Part shown: positions 1 to 9,184 of the stretch, piece by piece
Layout: each line of letters opens with the position of its first letter
Position numbering within the stretch: the stretch's first letter is position 1
Assembly: GCA_934149105.1 (NCBI GenBank)
Contig: CAKPDP010000002.1
Span: 62,001 to 126,000 of the forward strand
Source: an uncultured Bacilli bacterium
GTDB taxonomy: Bacteria > Bacillota_I > Bacilli_A > RF39 > UBA660
Direction: 5' to 3'
Length of the DNA stretch: 64,000 nt
Program-made: the position numbers and the translations under genes
Notes under the pieces: generated by a model
Told to the model about the DNA's origin: nothing
The model's database searches: none
What the model saw: only the letters and a program-made list of their open reading frames with translations

Positions 1-466
1 CAATAGGTCCAAAGTCTTCTATTTTAATTCCTAAACGACTAGCTTGACTAGAAAGAAAAGCTCCAGTTCCGGCAGCGCATAAAGTATTCATGGCATAATC
101 TATAACGATACCATGATCTAAAATAATTATTTTGGAATCTTGGCCACCTATTTCAAAAATAGTATTGACATCGGGATATAAGGACGTAGTTCCGATAGCA
201 TGAGCTGTTATTTCATTTTTAATAACATTGGCTCCTAACATAACACCAATTAATTTTCGTGCTGATCCTGTGGTTCCTACTCCTACTACTTTATATTTAG
301 TTAAATCAAGTTGTTTTTTGAGACTTCTTATTAATTTTCTTACGGCAGCGATAGGATTTCCTTCCGTATAAAGATAATCACTAGCAAGAATTTTTTTAGA
401 CTTATCTATTATTACTCCTTTGGTAGAAATACTACCAATATCTACTCCTAAATAGCATTTTTCCAT
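1..466 (-). CDS. BadF/BadG/HgdC-type 2-hydroxyacyl-CoA dehydratase activase (3' part outside window)
   Basis: The first 155 residues are visible; the C-terminal part lies beyond base 1. The start MEKCYLGVDIGSISTKGVII carries the phosphate-1 motif of the ASKHA ATPase fold. Further on, GIGQDSK-like IGGQDSKII and CAAGTGAFLSSQ are typical of the BadF/HgdC family; the Cys before AAGTG is a ligand of the [4Fe-4S] cluster that bridges the dimer. Family members use ATP to push an electron into 2-hydroxyacyl-CoA dehydratases or benzoyl-CoA reductases, or are fused to DUF2229 in larger proteins of unknown role. The ATG at 466-464 follows AGAAAGGGGT. Which substrate enzyme it serves cannot be told because the neighbour is outside the window. 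Confidence 0.85.
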   Translation of the reverse strand, partial: MEKCYLGVDIGSISTKGVIIDKSKKILASDYLYTEGNPIAAVRKLIRSLKKQLDLTKYKVVGVGTTGSARKLIGVMLGANVIKNEITAHAIGTTSLYPDVNTIFEIGGQDSKIIILDHGIVIDYAMNTLCAAGTGAFLSSQASRLGIKIEDFGPI

Positions 467-564
467 AGATACCCCTTTCTTTTATATACTATGTTAGAAC
501 TTTTTTATTATAACAGGAGAAAAATAAAAAGATTGTCATTTAATCTAGATAGAAAAAAACATAT

Positions 565-1848
565 CTAAATAGATACATTTTTATTCATTTTTTGATAATA
601 ATTTAATTTCTTTTTTCTTTTACTTCTTCTAACTATTAGACTGATTAAAGAAATTAATATAATAAGAATAGTAATACTTATACTTACTATTAAGTAAATA
701 AAGAGATCATGAGCTTTATTTTTATAAATATTTATTTCGTCATCATAATATAGCTGCAAGCTTTCTTCATTTTTATTATAGGTATAATATCCTTCAGTTC
801 CGGTAGTTAGATTGACACCATATATTAATCCCACCTTGGAGTTATTATGTAATTTGTAGATAGTAGTTTCAATATTATTTAGGGTTATGCTATAAGCTTT
901 ATAATTAGAATTTGGTAACTTAGATTTTTTTAAATATAGGGAGGTACTACCAACGGTTATTTGTTCATATTTAGTATAAGTTTTTTTAGTTTTATCATAT
1001 ATATATAAGGCAATATCACCTTTACTATCTTTTAATCCTACTAAAGTTAGTTTTAATTTATCATTATAATAGGCAACAACGTCTTCTTCGCCTATTTTAA
1101 CAGTTGTTTCATCAAAGGTTTCAAGCTTTGGTAATTCAGATTTTTTTCTAATAACAGTGTATTCTTGATTATTTACTTTAGTAGTTATAGGATTTAACTC
1201 TTTAACATTGGCAACTAAATTATAGGTTTTAGTAGTTCCATCTTCGGCCGTTACAACTATTTCTAGTTTGTTAGCCCCATCTACTACGTCTCTTTCACCA
1301 GCACCTGTAATGGTAGCCTTACGATCGGCGGCAGTAGCTTTAATATTAATTTTAGTTGTAGCGGCCTCAAGATCAACCGTGTAATCTTTGGTATCAGAAT
1401 TGAATTCTGGAGATAAGGTTGTGCCTTCTACTTCAAGGCCAGAAAGATTGGCATTACTGCTTTTTGTTACAACGACTGGTTCGGTTACTTTTATAGTAGC
1501 AGTCTTAGTTGGTAAAGACAAATCATTACCATTACTATCAGAAACGGAAATCGGTTTAACAGTAATAGTAGCTGTTCCGGTGATGGTAGTTTTTAAAGAT
1601 ATAGTTTCAGTACCGTTTTCACACCAAATACGTTCATCACTAACAGAGGCAACATTACTATTGGAAGAACTAATAGAATAGCCACCAGCACTATCAGTAC
1701 ATTTTAAATAAAGGGTGGCACTTTTGCCTTTAGTTACAGAACTAGGACTTATAGAAATTGTATAACCAGCTGCATAAACATTACCCGCTAAGAAGGTAAA
1801 AGATATTATGGTAGTTATTAAGAGATAAAGATATTTATTTTTTTTCAT
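565..1848 (-). CDS. Membrane-anchored surface protein with Ig/cohesin-like and cadherin-like beta-sandwich domains
   Basis: The start is set at the ATG at 1848 because it follows AAGGGGAATATC and begins a normal signal peptide (MKKNKYLYLLITTIISFTF); an upstream in-frame Met would overlap the preceding gene. After the signal comes a beta-rich domain (SISPSSVTKGKSATLYL) like Ig-type or cohesin-like domains. Next is a domain matching the cadherin-like beta-sandwich family (NANLSGLEVEGTTLSPEF, then TKTYNLVANV). A less conserved middle follows, then a C-terminal membrane helix of about 22 residues and a basic tail (RRSKRKKK). It lies 19 bases downstream of the dockerin-bearing glucosaminidase gene, so they probably form an operon. 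It may act as the membrane receptor for that enzyme; this is inference. A small hairpin with a T-run overlaps the stop codon. Confidence 0.8.
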   Translation of the reverse strand: MKKNKYLYLLITTIISFTFLAGNVYAAGYTISISPSSVTKGKSATLYLKCTDSAGGYSISSSNSNVASVSDERIWCENGTETISLKTTITGTATITVKPISVSDSNGNDLSLPTKTATIKVTEPVVVTKSSNANLSGLEVEGTTLSPEFNSDTKDYTVDLEAATTKINIKATAADRKATITGAGERDVVDGANKLEIVVTAEDGTTKTYNLVANVKELNPITTKVNNQEYTVIRKKSELPKLETFDETTVKIGEEDVVAYYNDKLKLTLVGLKDSKGDIALYIYDKTKKTYTKYEQITVGSTSLYLKKSKLPNSNYKAYSITLNNIETTIYKLHNNSKVGLIYGVNLTTGTEGYYTYNKNEESLQLYYDDEINIYKNKAHDLFIYLIVSISITILIILISLISLIVRRSKRKKKLNYYQKMNKNVSI

Positions 1849-1867
1849 GATATTCCCCTTTTCTATT

Positions 1868-3958
1868 CTAAGCTTGGCTAATAGAAGCTTTTCCAAGAAT
1901 AGTATTTTTTATGATAATGTAGTCGGCAGCAGTAACACTATTACTCTTATTGCTATCAGCGGCTTCTTTGCTTATATTAGATAAGCTTATTTTCCCTAAA
2001 ATATAATTTTTTATATAAATATAGTCAGAAGCAGTGATTTTGCCATCACCATTGACGTCACCATAAATTATGATATCATAACTATATTTAGTACTGCCAT
2101 CAGTGTCAGTTATAATTATTTTATCGCCAGTTTTTAACCTTTCACCATCAGAAAGTCCAGCTCCAGAAGAATTTAAGATGCTGACATTTTGAGCAGAAGA
2201 TAATTTATTTTTAATGGTTCTCACAGTAGTTCCTACAGAAAAGCCTGATAGATAGCTATTCTTTTTGACAGTAGCACTCATGCTTTTTATATAATGATCG
2301 GCTCCTTTATTGGTAACAGGTGTAGGAGTTGGTTCTGGAGCAGGTTCAGGATTTGGATTAGGTGTAGGATCTGGTGTAGGATCTGGTGTTGGCTTTGGAT
2401 CAGGATTATTATTATCGCCACTTACAGGACAAACTTTGCTATCGGTATCACTACTAGTAGTTATGACAGAGCTGTCGCCACCACTGGCATAGACTAAACC
2501 AGCACGGATAGGACTTTCTTCACTACTGTAGGCTCCAATGTTAAAGAAATTGTAAAGCCATTTATAAGTTACACCTTTATAGGTAAAGATTTTACCAGTA
2601 GTAGCAATAGAACCATTAGTTCCAGACTCTTGTTTAGCTAGGCTAGCTAGATAAACAGGACTGACGTTATATGCCTTTCCAGCTTCAACAAAGATACTAG
2701 CATAAGATTTATTATCACAATCAGAATTTTTTTCCATGAAAGTATTATTTAAAATAGTTTGAACAACTTGTTCAGTATAATTAGAAGAATATTTTAAACT
2801 TTCAAATTGTAAGATACCAGTATCGTTTAAGAAGTTTCTAGGATCTAGATAATACTCTGTTGTTTGGGTATTGGCTAAGTACCAACCACTTTCTGTACTA
2901 GTATAATTGCCATTAGCATCTTTTTCATAGTATATTTCATTACCATTAATAGAAGAAAGAGCTTTTTCACGGGTTACAGAATAATTAAAATCTAAATTGG
3001 TATTTAGGGCTTCAAAAGTCCAATTAGGATAAGTATTATGAAGTAATCGAAGTTTCTTTTTATAACTTTCTGGGAAACCTTGAGAATTTAATTGATTTTC
3101 AAAGTTTTGATCAGTGATATTGCTTTGACCAGAGGTATCAGTTTCTTTACCTGGTAAGGTAGTAGTTTCAGGCATATTATTATAGATAGGAATAGTAAAA
3201 CTTAAAGGTAATTTTAATAATCCATTGTTGCTGTAGGCCCTAAAGCTGGTTTTAGCTTCACTAGTAGGAGCTGCTAGATTAGCCATATATTGATGAGTAA
3301 AGACTTTGTTAGTACTATTAGGGTTTACGTTAAACTTTTTTAAATAAGATGTATATTGGCCTTTACTAATGTAAGTACTAGTTAAGAATTGGGCTCCACC
3401 TAGAATAGCTTTACTAGGAGTAGTCCAAGGTCTTCCATAGGAAGTATCTTTCTCATTATCTTTTTTGGTAGGAGTACTAGAAAGATAGGCACTACAGATA
3501 TAGCCAGTAACACCATCATAACTAGCTTTATACCAATTTTTTTTACAGTAACTATTGCTAGGAAGATCTTGTTCGAGAATATCGACGCCTTCAAAGCAGG
3601 CTACTTCTTTAACTTTTTGGGATTTATTGGTATCATTGTACATTATTTCTGGATCAAAATTAGTAGTACATTTTACATAACCTTTAGCTAAATCAACGTA
3701 TTCACCACAGATGCGAGCATTAGAATTTAGATAAGATATTTGATACCAATTTTTACAGACATTATCTGATCCAGCATTTACATCAATAATGGTTACGGTA
3801 GCCCCTTTATTGACTGAGCCAATAATTTTGCCAGTATTAAAATCTCTAACATTTACACCAGTTCCTGTAACAGTACCAGTAGTTTTAGCAGAAACGGGAT
3901 AAGAAAAGGTTAGAAGAGAAATTATGCTTATAATTACTAGGGAAAGCATTTTTTTCAT
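1868..3958 (-). CDS. Secreted SH3b - glucosaminidase - dockerin protein
   Basis: 696 residues with a signal peptide ending near PVSA. Two SH3-like segments follow (TGVNVRDFNTGKIIG; then the EQDLPSNSYCKKNWYKASYD region). A glucosaminidase-like catalytic domain covers roughly residues 300-500, with YPNWTFEALNTNLDF and the segment VYLASLAKQESGTNG, whose Glu is the likely catalytic acid. A Pro/Asp/Thr linker leads to a beta domain and to a C-terminal type I dockerin (residues ~632-696). In the dockerin the first calcium loop is DVNGDGKITASD and the second is DSNKSNSVTAAD. It probably cleaves peptidoglycan N-acetylglucosaminyl bonds outside the cell while docked to a partner. The ATG follows AGGTGATTATCC. 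The next gene downstream, 19 bases away, is a membrane beta-sandwich protein. Confidence 0.85.
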   Translation of the reverse strand: MKKMLSLVIISIISLLTFSYPVSAKTTGTVTGTGVNVRDFNTGKIIGSVNKGATVTIIDVNAGSDNVCKNWYQISYLNSNARICGEYVDLAKGYVKCTTNFDPEIMYNDTNKSQKVKEVACFEGVDILEQDLPSNSYCKKNWYKASYDGVTGYICSAYLSSTPTKKDNEKDTSYGRPWTTPSKAILGGAQFLTSTYISKGQYTSYLKKFNVNPNSTNKVFTHQYMANLAAPTSEAKTSFRAYSNNGLLKLPLSFTIPIYNNMPETTTLPGKETDTSGQSNITDQNFENQLNSQGFPESYKKKLRLLHNTYPNWTFEALNTNLDFNYSVTREKALSSINGNEIYYEKDANGNYTSTESGWYLANTQTTEYYLDPRNFLNDTGILQFESLKYSSNYTEQVVQTILNNTFMEKNSDCDNKSYASIFVEAGKAYNVSPVYLASLAKQESGTNGSIATTGKIFTYKGVTYKWLYNFFNIGAYSSEESPIRAGLVYASGGDSSVITTSSDTDSKVCPVSGDNNNPDPKPTPDPTPDPTPNPNPEPAPEPTPTPVTNKGADHYIKSMSATVKKNSYLSGFSVGTTVRTIKNKLSSAQNVSILNSSGAGLSDGERLKTGDKIIITDTDGSTKYSYDIIIYGDVNGDGKITASDYIYIKNYILGKISLSNISKEAADSNKSNSVTAADYIIIKNTILGKASISQA

Positions 3959-4058
3959 GGATAATCACCTCTACTCTCATATTCAAGGTAATTATAACAA
4001 ATATCGACATAATATTCTAGTATTTATAAAGATTTTTTTTAAAAGTTTTTTATGTAAA

Positions 4059-5126
4059 CTATTTGGTTTTAGGGTATCTTACAAAACTGGCAATAAAAAT
4101 AGCAATTAAGAAAAAGAACATAGTTATAAGAAGGTTATTTAGGAAGATAGAGAGGAAGGCAATAAGAAAACAAGTGAGACAAAAAATTACTTCAGAAGAA
4201 AGAAGATAGGATAGGATCGGGATATCGGATGGAGAATGGTAAAAATTTTCAAGGCTAGAGACTTCAAAATTTTTAATGCCTATTCCTTCTAGGAAGGCAA
4301 TTAAATAAAGAAGAACTTTATTAGTTAGAATTAATTTAAAGAGAAGGACTATGACAAAAGAGATGTTTAAGTATTTAAATAATTTACTAGGATTAGATAT
4401 TTTTCCTAAGTAATAGGTAAATAAAAGGGAGCTTAGACCTATTAAAATATTAAAAAGACTAATATAATTTAAATTAGAATTAATATTTATATATAAATAT
4501 AAGGGTTCTAAGAGTAAGAATATGACTTTAAATTGTTCTAAAATTACAAAGAGAGGATTATTTAATTTAGTAGTGAAGAAGATTTGTTCTTGAGGAGGTG
4601 TAGTTTGAAGATTTAAAATAGGAATAATACTTAGGATAGAGAGAATAATTACTAAGATGGTAGTTAGAGTAAGGGAATAATTACTTGTAAGATAGGAACC
4701 TAAATAACTAGATAGCATTAAGCCTAGATAAGTATAGATTAAGCTTAAGCTAACTTGAGAACGATTATTTAGATATTTTAAACCTAAATAATGACGAGTA
4801 CTATGATAAGTATAGTTAGAGATAGATAAGAGAAGTGCTAAGATAGTTAGACTTAAAAGATTATGTTTTAGGGAAGATAGATAGTAAAAGCTTAAACCTA
4901 GAAAGATACTAGAGATAATTAAGAGGATTTTATAATTATGTTTATTTAAAAATTTAAGGCTAAAGATATTTACAAAGATACTAGAAAAATAATAGATAGA
5001 TAAGTAAATAAAGATTTCTTGGAGAGAATAATTTTTATTATAGAGAATTATTAAAGAGAAAATATCTACTATGTTACGAGCCATATTAGAGAGTAATAAA
5101 AAAACATTATATTTTTTAGTAGACAT
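4059..5126 (-). CDS. Polytopic membrane protein, MFS-transporter-like
   Basis: 355 residues, almost entirely hydrophobic, with about ten to eleven predicted membrane helices and short Lys/Asn loops. The N-terminal part (MARNIVDIFSLIILYNKNYS) and spacing resemble half-divergent major facilitator proteins of low-GC Gram-positive bacteria. I cannot name a substrate, and no strong signature motif is present. The ATG follows GGTGATAAT. It is flanked by surface-protein genes on the same strand, so it may be co-transcribed with them, but the gaps of about 50 and 100 bases leave room for separate promoters. Confidence 0.6.
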   Translation of the reverse strand: MSTKKYNVFLLLSNMARNIVDIFSLIILYNKNYSLQEIFIYLSIYYFSSIFVNIFSLKFLNKHNYKILLIISSIFLGLSFYYLSSLKHNLLSLTILALLLSISNYTYHSTRHYLGLKYLNNRSQVSLSLIYTYLGLMLSSYLGSYLTSNYSLTLTTILVIILSILSIIPILNLQTTPPQEQIFFTTKLNNPLFVILEQFKVIFLLLEPLYLYININSNLNYISLFNILIGLSSLLFTYYLGKISNPSKLFKYLNISFVIVLLFKLILTNKVLLYLIAFLEGIGIKNFEVSSLENFYHSPSDIPILSYLLSSEVIFCLTCFLIAFLSIFLNNLLITMFFFLIAIFIASFVRYPKTK

Positions 5127-5177
5127 ATTATCACCATAATTAGTATGTCTTATTTTTTAAATATAATGTTTTAATTT

Positions 5178-8033
5178 TTAAGCTTGTTTTTTATTAACAA
5201 GATAGATAGTTGTTCCTATTCCTAGGATTCCAATAATACACAAGAAGATAACAATACTACCTCCAGAATTAGGATTTTCTTTAGCTTTATCTTTCATAAC
5301 GATTTTTTTATCCGCTACTGACTGGCCATCTTTATCATAAATATTTCCTTCTTCATCAACGGTGAAGAGAATAGATTCGGCTTCTTGATAACCTTCAGGG
5401 GCTATTTTTTCGACTAGGTAATAAGTACCACTTGGTAAGCCTTTAATAGTAGTAGGTGTTGTTCCAGAAATCCAAACAGCAGGATGGTTATTGGAAAGGA
5501 TAGCAGGAGCACAATCACCATTGTAATCGGTTACGACTACGTATTCTCCATTTTCATTTTTACTAGTTAAACAGATAGCCATGCTAGCTCCTGGTAATTC
5601 ACTGCTGGTAGCCATATCTTGTTTACTAATAGATAAATCAATTAGATCATTATATAAAGTTAAAGTATTAGTATCTTTATCATAAGTGGTAGATTTTTCA
5701 CCATTGTCTACTAATTTAACAGTTCCTTCATCATCAATACTAAATTTACTAGTAGTTTTAACTTTTTTATAACCATTAGGAGCTACTTCTTCACTTAGGC
5801 AATAAGTGCCTTCAGCAAGGCCATAGATAGTAGCAGGATTTTCTGATGAGGTCCACTTCAATCCTTTAGTAGGATCGATACCAGTTATGGTTTTAGTGGT
5901 AGTTGTTTCAACGACATCATCTCCCCCTATTTCACTGCTGTCATCTTTTTTTTCATCGTCAGTGGTATCATCTTTTTTAGTGTCTGTTTTATCGTCTTTT
6001 TTATCAGTAGTGATGTTAGTTTGAGTATAGACAAAGTTTAGAGCAGTAGCTAGTTCATCAGTACATTTGCCATCTTTATCAGTTTTATAGATAGCCATCG
6101 TAGCACCTGGTATTTCAGCAGCTGTATCTTTGCCTGTCATAGACTTTTTACTGATATTAATAGTGTTCATAGCATTTTGAGCAGTAATATGGTAACTACC
6201 ATTAGTAGCACTAAAAATAGAAACAGTACGGTTAAAGTAGTCACAATTTTTATCATATTTACCAGTTCCATCAACACAGATAGTATTAGTATATGATGAC
6301 CCTTCAATGGTACTAGCTATATCGGGACTAGTACACTCAGATGTTGCTAGGTTATTGTTATTAGTAGTTCCTTTTTTAACAATGGCTTCATCAGTTTCAC
6401 GAGTTTTATGAATACAATAGTTAAGAGTTTTAACAGGGGTAGTAGTACCACCATTTTCATCATCAGTAGTAGCATTAGTAGTACAAGCAGCTTCGGTTGG
6501 ATCGTACTCATACTTAGTAGTAGTAACTTCTTCATTCTGATCGTTAGTAGTTGTCTCAGTGGTTTCTTTAATACAAATAGATTTATTAGTGGTTTCAGGA
6601 CTAGTGGTAGTTGAACAAGCTCCTTTAGAAATATTAGAGTTATTTTCAACACCTTTTTGAACTTCAGAAGTTATATAATCATCACTTATTTTATCATAAA
6701 CACAATATTGTTTAGAGTCATGGTAAGCTTTATATTCGGCTTCGGTAATTTCTTTATTTTGATCATCATCTAGTTTTAGATAATATTTAGTAGTAGTATC
6801 CCCTATTTTGATGTCAGTACAAACGGTACCAATTTTTTTATAACCTACAGGTGGTTTGTTTTCTTTATAGCATAATTTATTTCCGTTCTGGTAACCATCT
6901 TTACCATTTTCAAGGCCACTAGTACTACAATAAGATTGATTATCGCCATCAATTTTACATAATTCTTTAGTAACAGTATCTTCACTACCAATATAAAGTA
7001 GCATACTAGCACCATTTAGGTTACTACCGTGAGTGTCAACTTTATTTAAACTAGCCATGTAACTAGAAGTGTAACTGAAAGTAGTGCTACCACTAGTACT
7101 TCTAGTAATGGTTTGAGGATTAACGTCATAAGTTGCTAATTTTTGAACGGCATCAGGAGAGTCGGCACGTTTATACATACTGATAGCAGCATATTTACTA
7201 GAGTTACTTCCACTATAACTTAAGGTTACGTTACCTCCATTATTACTATTCTTATCGGTTAAGATAACTAGGTAAATGGTTTCTCCTTCCGAGATAGTTT
7301 TAGAACTAGAACTTATATTAGTACAACTATTGGTATAAGAAGCAGTTGGGCAAGAGTAAACAGCTCCTCCGGAAGAGTTAGAAGCAGTAATACTGTAACT
7401 GGTTCTATCGCCACCATAGGTACTAGGCATATTACTAAAGGTTATGGGTTGAGTTATATATAGGGCTTGATTCCAAGAATAATTTTGTCTAGTCATCATA
7501 CGATTATTATTTCCAATAGTAATATTGATACTTGGTAGAGAAGTAGTCGTAGAGCCTTCGGTGAATTTATAATTACTTTCAACTTCACTCTCAGCTTTCC
7601 AAACAATATTCATAATATACTGACTAGAAGCATAGCAGGCATCAGAATAATGGCCAGAATAAGTAAAATGACAATTTAGGGCTTTTTGAATATTCATATA
7701 TTGTTCTTTACCACTATAAGCTTCTTTAGTTAGTTCAATTATTCTGGCAGCTGCAAAGGATCCAGAACTTATCTTATTAAAAGAATTATCTTCAACATAA
7801 GTACTATTATTCTTAGGAGCCTTCATGTTTAATTGAACACAATAAGCTATATTATCATCAATAGTCTTATTATAAAAACTATATTTTCCACTACTAGTTA
7901 AGCCATCGGCATTATAATAGATCCGGTTAGAGGTACTGGTATCAACATTATAAGTAGCAGCTTTAACATTAGGAATTACTAGTAATAAGGAAAATATTAG
8001 GGTTGGTATTAAGGATTTTAATTTATATTTCAT
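5178..8033 (-). CDS. Large surface adhesin: candidate thioester domain plus SpaA-type repeats, C-terminal anchor
   Basis: 951 residues. A signal peptide ends near VKA (residue ~25). The N-terminal domain has Cys65 in AYCVQL and Gln138 in SSQYIMNIVW, the arrangement expected for a thioester (TQxA-type) domain that can bond covalently to host proteins. The middle is rich in Thr, Asn and paired Cys. Two SpaA/Cna-B-like domains follow (starting ISKKSMTGKDTAAEIPGA and SISKQDMATSSELPGA), each with the Lys and the Glu of YxLxEExAPxGY needed for isopeptide bonds. The tail NPNSGG (from residue 920), a membrane helix and NKKQA resembles a sorting signal but lacks canonical LPxTG. The ATG follows AGGAGAGTACCAT. 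Role as a host-binding adhesin is inferred. Confidence 0.75.
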   Translation of the reverse strand: MKYKLKSLIPTLIFSLLLVIPNVKAATYNVDTSTSNRIYYNADGLTSSGKYSFYNKTIDDNIAYCVQLNMKAPKNNSTYVEDNSFNKISSGSFAAARIIELTKEAYSGKEQYMNIQKALNCHFTYSGHYSDACYASSQYIMNIVWKAESEVESNYKFTEGSTTTSLPSINITIGNNNRMMTRQNYSWNQALYITQPITFSNMPSTYGGDRTSYSITASNSSGGAVYSCPTASYTNSCTNISSSSKTISEGETIYLVILTDKNSNNGGNVTLSYSGSNSSKYAAISMYKRADSPDAVQKLATYDVNPQTITRSTSGSTTFSYTSSYMASLNKVDTHGSNLNGASMLLYIGSEDTVTKELCKIDGDNQSYCSTSGLENGKDGYQNGNKLCYKENKPPVGYKKIGTVCTDIKIGDTTTKYYLKLDDDQNKEITEAEYKAYHDSKQYCVYDKISDDYITSEVQKGVENNSNISKGACSTTTSPETTNKSICIKETTETTTNDQNEEVTTTKYEYDPTEAACTTNATTDDENGGTTTPVKTLNYCIHKTRETDEAIVKKGTTNNNNLATSECTSPDIASTIEGSSYTNTICVDGTGKYDKNCDYFNRTVSIFSATNGSYHITAQNAMNTINISKKSMTGKDTAAEIPGATMAIYKTDKDGKCTDELATALNFVYTQTNITTDKKDDKTDTKKDDTTDDEKKDDSSEIGGDDVVETTTTKTITGIDPTKGLKWTSSENPATIYGLAEGTYCLSEEVAPNGYKKVKTTSKFSIDDEGTVKLVDNGEKSTTYDKDTNTLTLYNDLIDLSISKQDMATSSELPGASMAICLTSKNENGEYVVVTDYNGDCAPAILSNNHPAVWISGTTPTTIKGLPSGTYYLVEKIAPEGYQEAESILFTVDEEGNIYDKDGQSVADKKIVMKDKAKENPNSGGSIVIFLCIIGILGIGTTIYLVNKKQA

Positions 8034-8120
8034 ATGGTACTCTCCTATCTATTCTTACTATAGTTCATGATATCATAAAACGAGTTATTTGGCAAGAAGG
8101 TGAAAAGAAATTATGAAGAT

Positions 8121-8159
8121 AAAAAAAAACTAGATTTATTCTTTAGTAGCATCTAGTTT
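8121..8159 (-). terminator. Intrinsic terminator overlapping the trmB stop codon
   Basis: AAACTAGA (8127-8134) pairs perfectly with TCTAGTTT (8152-8159). Read on the minus strand the stem is followed by an unbroken T-run (plus-strand As 8121-8129). The trmB stop codon (8136-8138) lies in the loop. Confidence 0.75.
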
Positions 8160-8768
8160 ATTTATTTTGATACCTTTAGTTACGAATTTGGCTTCATATT
8201 CTGTCATAATGTTATCAAGGGGATTTTCTTTATGAAGATCTCTAGTTTGATAATTGATCTTGTAGCCATTGTCTACTAGGGTTTCTAGAGAATAATCAAA
8301 AAGAGGATTATTATCAGTTTTCATAATAATATGTTTAGTATCTTTAAAGATATTATCATAGATAGAGAGAAATTTAGGACTAGTTAGACGTCTTTTAGCA
8401 TGTTTAGCTTTAGGCCAAGGATCAGAAAAATTTAAATATAATAGAGATATTTCTTTAGAAAAGATATCTGATAATTGTTCAGCATCCATTCTTATTAATT
8501 TTAAATTATTTAATTCTAGGGAATTAGATTTTTCGATAGCTCTTACGATCACACTATCAAATTTCTCAATCCCTATAAAATTAATATTAGGATACTTTAG
8601 AGCATTTTCAATAATAAAAGTACCTTTACCAATACCTATTTCAATATAGATAGGATTAGTATTATTAAACAATTTAGACCAGGATCCTTTATAAATAGTA
8701 GGATCATTTATGTAATAAGTACCTTGATTAATTATAATATCTGCATTTTTGACATGTTTTAAACGCAT
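8136..8768 (-). CDS. trmB: tRNA (guanine-N7-)-methyltransferase TrmB
   Basis: 210 residues starting MRLKHVKNADIIINQ at the ATG at 8768, which follows AAGGTGATTATC. The frame is open for another 99 codons upstream, but that stretch is low-complexity and overlaps the opposite-strand gene, so it was rejected. The S-adenosylmethionine motif is EIGIGKGTFI. The family signature DPWPKAKHAKRRL is present, followed by MTEYEAKF near the end. The enzyme methylates G46 in the variable loop of tRNAs in the cytoplasm. The length is normal for the bacterial family. The gene is divergent from a small Met/Asn-rich protein gene. Confidence 0.97.
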   Translation of the reverse strand: MRLKHVKNADIIINQGTYYINDPTIYKGSWSKLFNNTNPIYIEIGIGKGTFIIENALKYPNINFIGIEKFDSVIVRAIEKSNSLELNNLKLIRMDAEQLSDIFSKEISLLYLNFSDPWPKAKHAKRRLTSPKFLSIYDNIFKDTKHIIMKTDNNPLFDYSLETLVDNGYKINYQTRDLHKENPLDNIMTEYEAKFVTKGIKINKLDATKE

Positions 8769-8891
8769 GATAATCACCTTCTTCTTTGTAGTTATAAGTA
8801 TAACAAAGGAAGAATGGTTAGTCAATTTATTAGAAATATTTTGTAGATATTTAGGATATTTATCATATAATGTATTAGTAAAGGAGATTAT

Positions 8892-9152
8892 ATGGATAAT
8901 AGAGATATGTTTTATGGAGGATATCAAATGATGGGTCCTGTACCTATGTATCCTAATATGGGTACTAATATGTATCCTAATATGCATAGTAGTAATAATA
9001 ATAATTATGATTATATAGATAATAAAATTAGTAGAATTGAAAATCAGATTAAATCTATTAATCAAAGGCTTAATAGGTTAGAGGCTCCTTATAATAATAA
9101 ATATAATAGTAATTATAATAATGAACCTGATAATAATATGTATATGATGTAG
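8892..9152 (+). CDS. Small Met/Tyr/Asn-rich protein with a coiled-coil segment
   Basis: 86 residues. The ATG at 8892 follows a textbook AAGGAG five bases upstream, a TATAAT at 8866-8871 lies before it, and a terminator follows, so this is a real small gene. The N-terminal half repeats MYPNM within a Gly/Pro/Met-rich stretch. The middle (ISRIENQIKSINQRLNRLE) has heptad spacing of Ile/Leu and is probably a short coiled coil. The tail is Asn/Tyr-rich. I recognise no family; such composition is seen in small coat-like or scaffold proteins, but that is only a resemblance. Confidence 0.7.
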   Translation: MDNRDMFYGGYQMMGPVPMYPNMGTNMYPNMHSSNNNNYDYIDNKISRIENQIKSINQRLNRLEAPYNNKYNSNYNNEPDNNMYMM

Positions 9153-9183
9153 AAATACTCTTATGTAAGGGTATTTCTTTTTA
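9152..9183 (+). terminator. Intrinsic terminator of the small 86-residue protein gene
   Basis: GAAATAC (9152-9158) pairs with GTATTTC (9171-9177), followed by a T-rich tract. It lies immediately after the stop codon of the plus-strand gene, which converges with the ATPase gene. Confidence 0.7.
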
Positions 9184-9184
9184 T

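Noticed and set aside
2294..2497. Open plus-strand frame of Gly/Val repeats opposite the Pro-rich linker
   Set aside because: It is the complement of the Pro/Asp/Thr linker of the dockerin protein and has no ribosome binding site.
8769..9065. A 99-codon N-terminal extension of TrmB
   Set aside because: It is Ile/His-rich low-complexity sequence antisense to the small 86-residue gene, lacks a ribosome binding site, and TrmB homologues start at the ATG at 8768.
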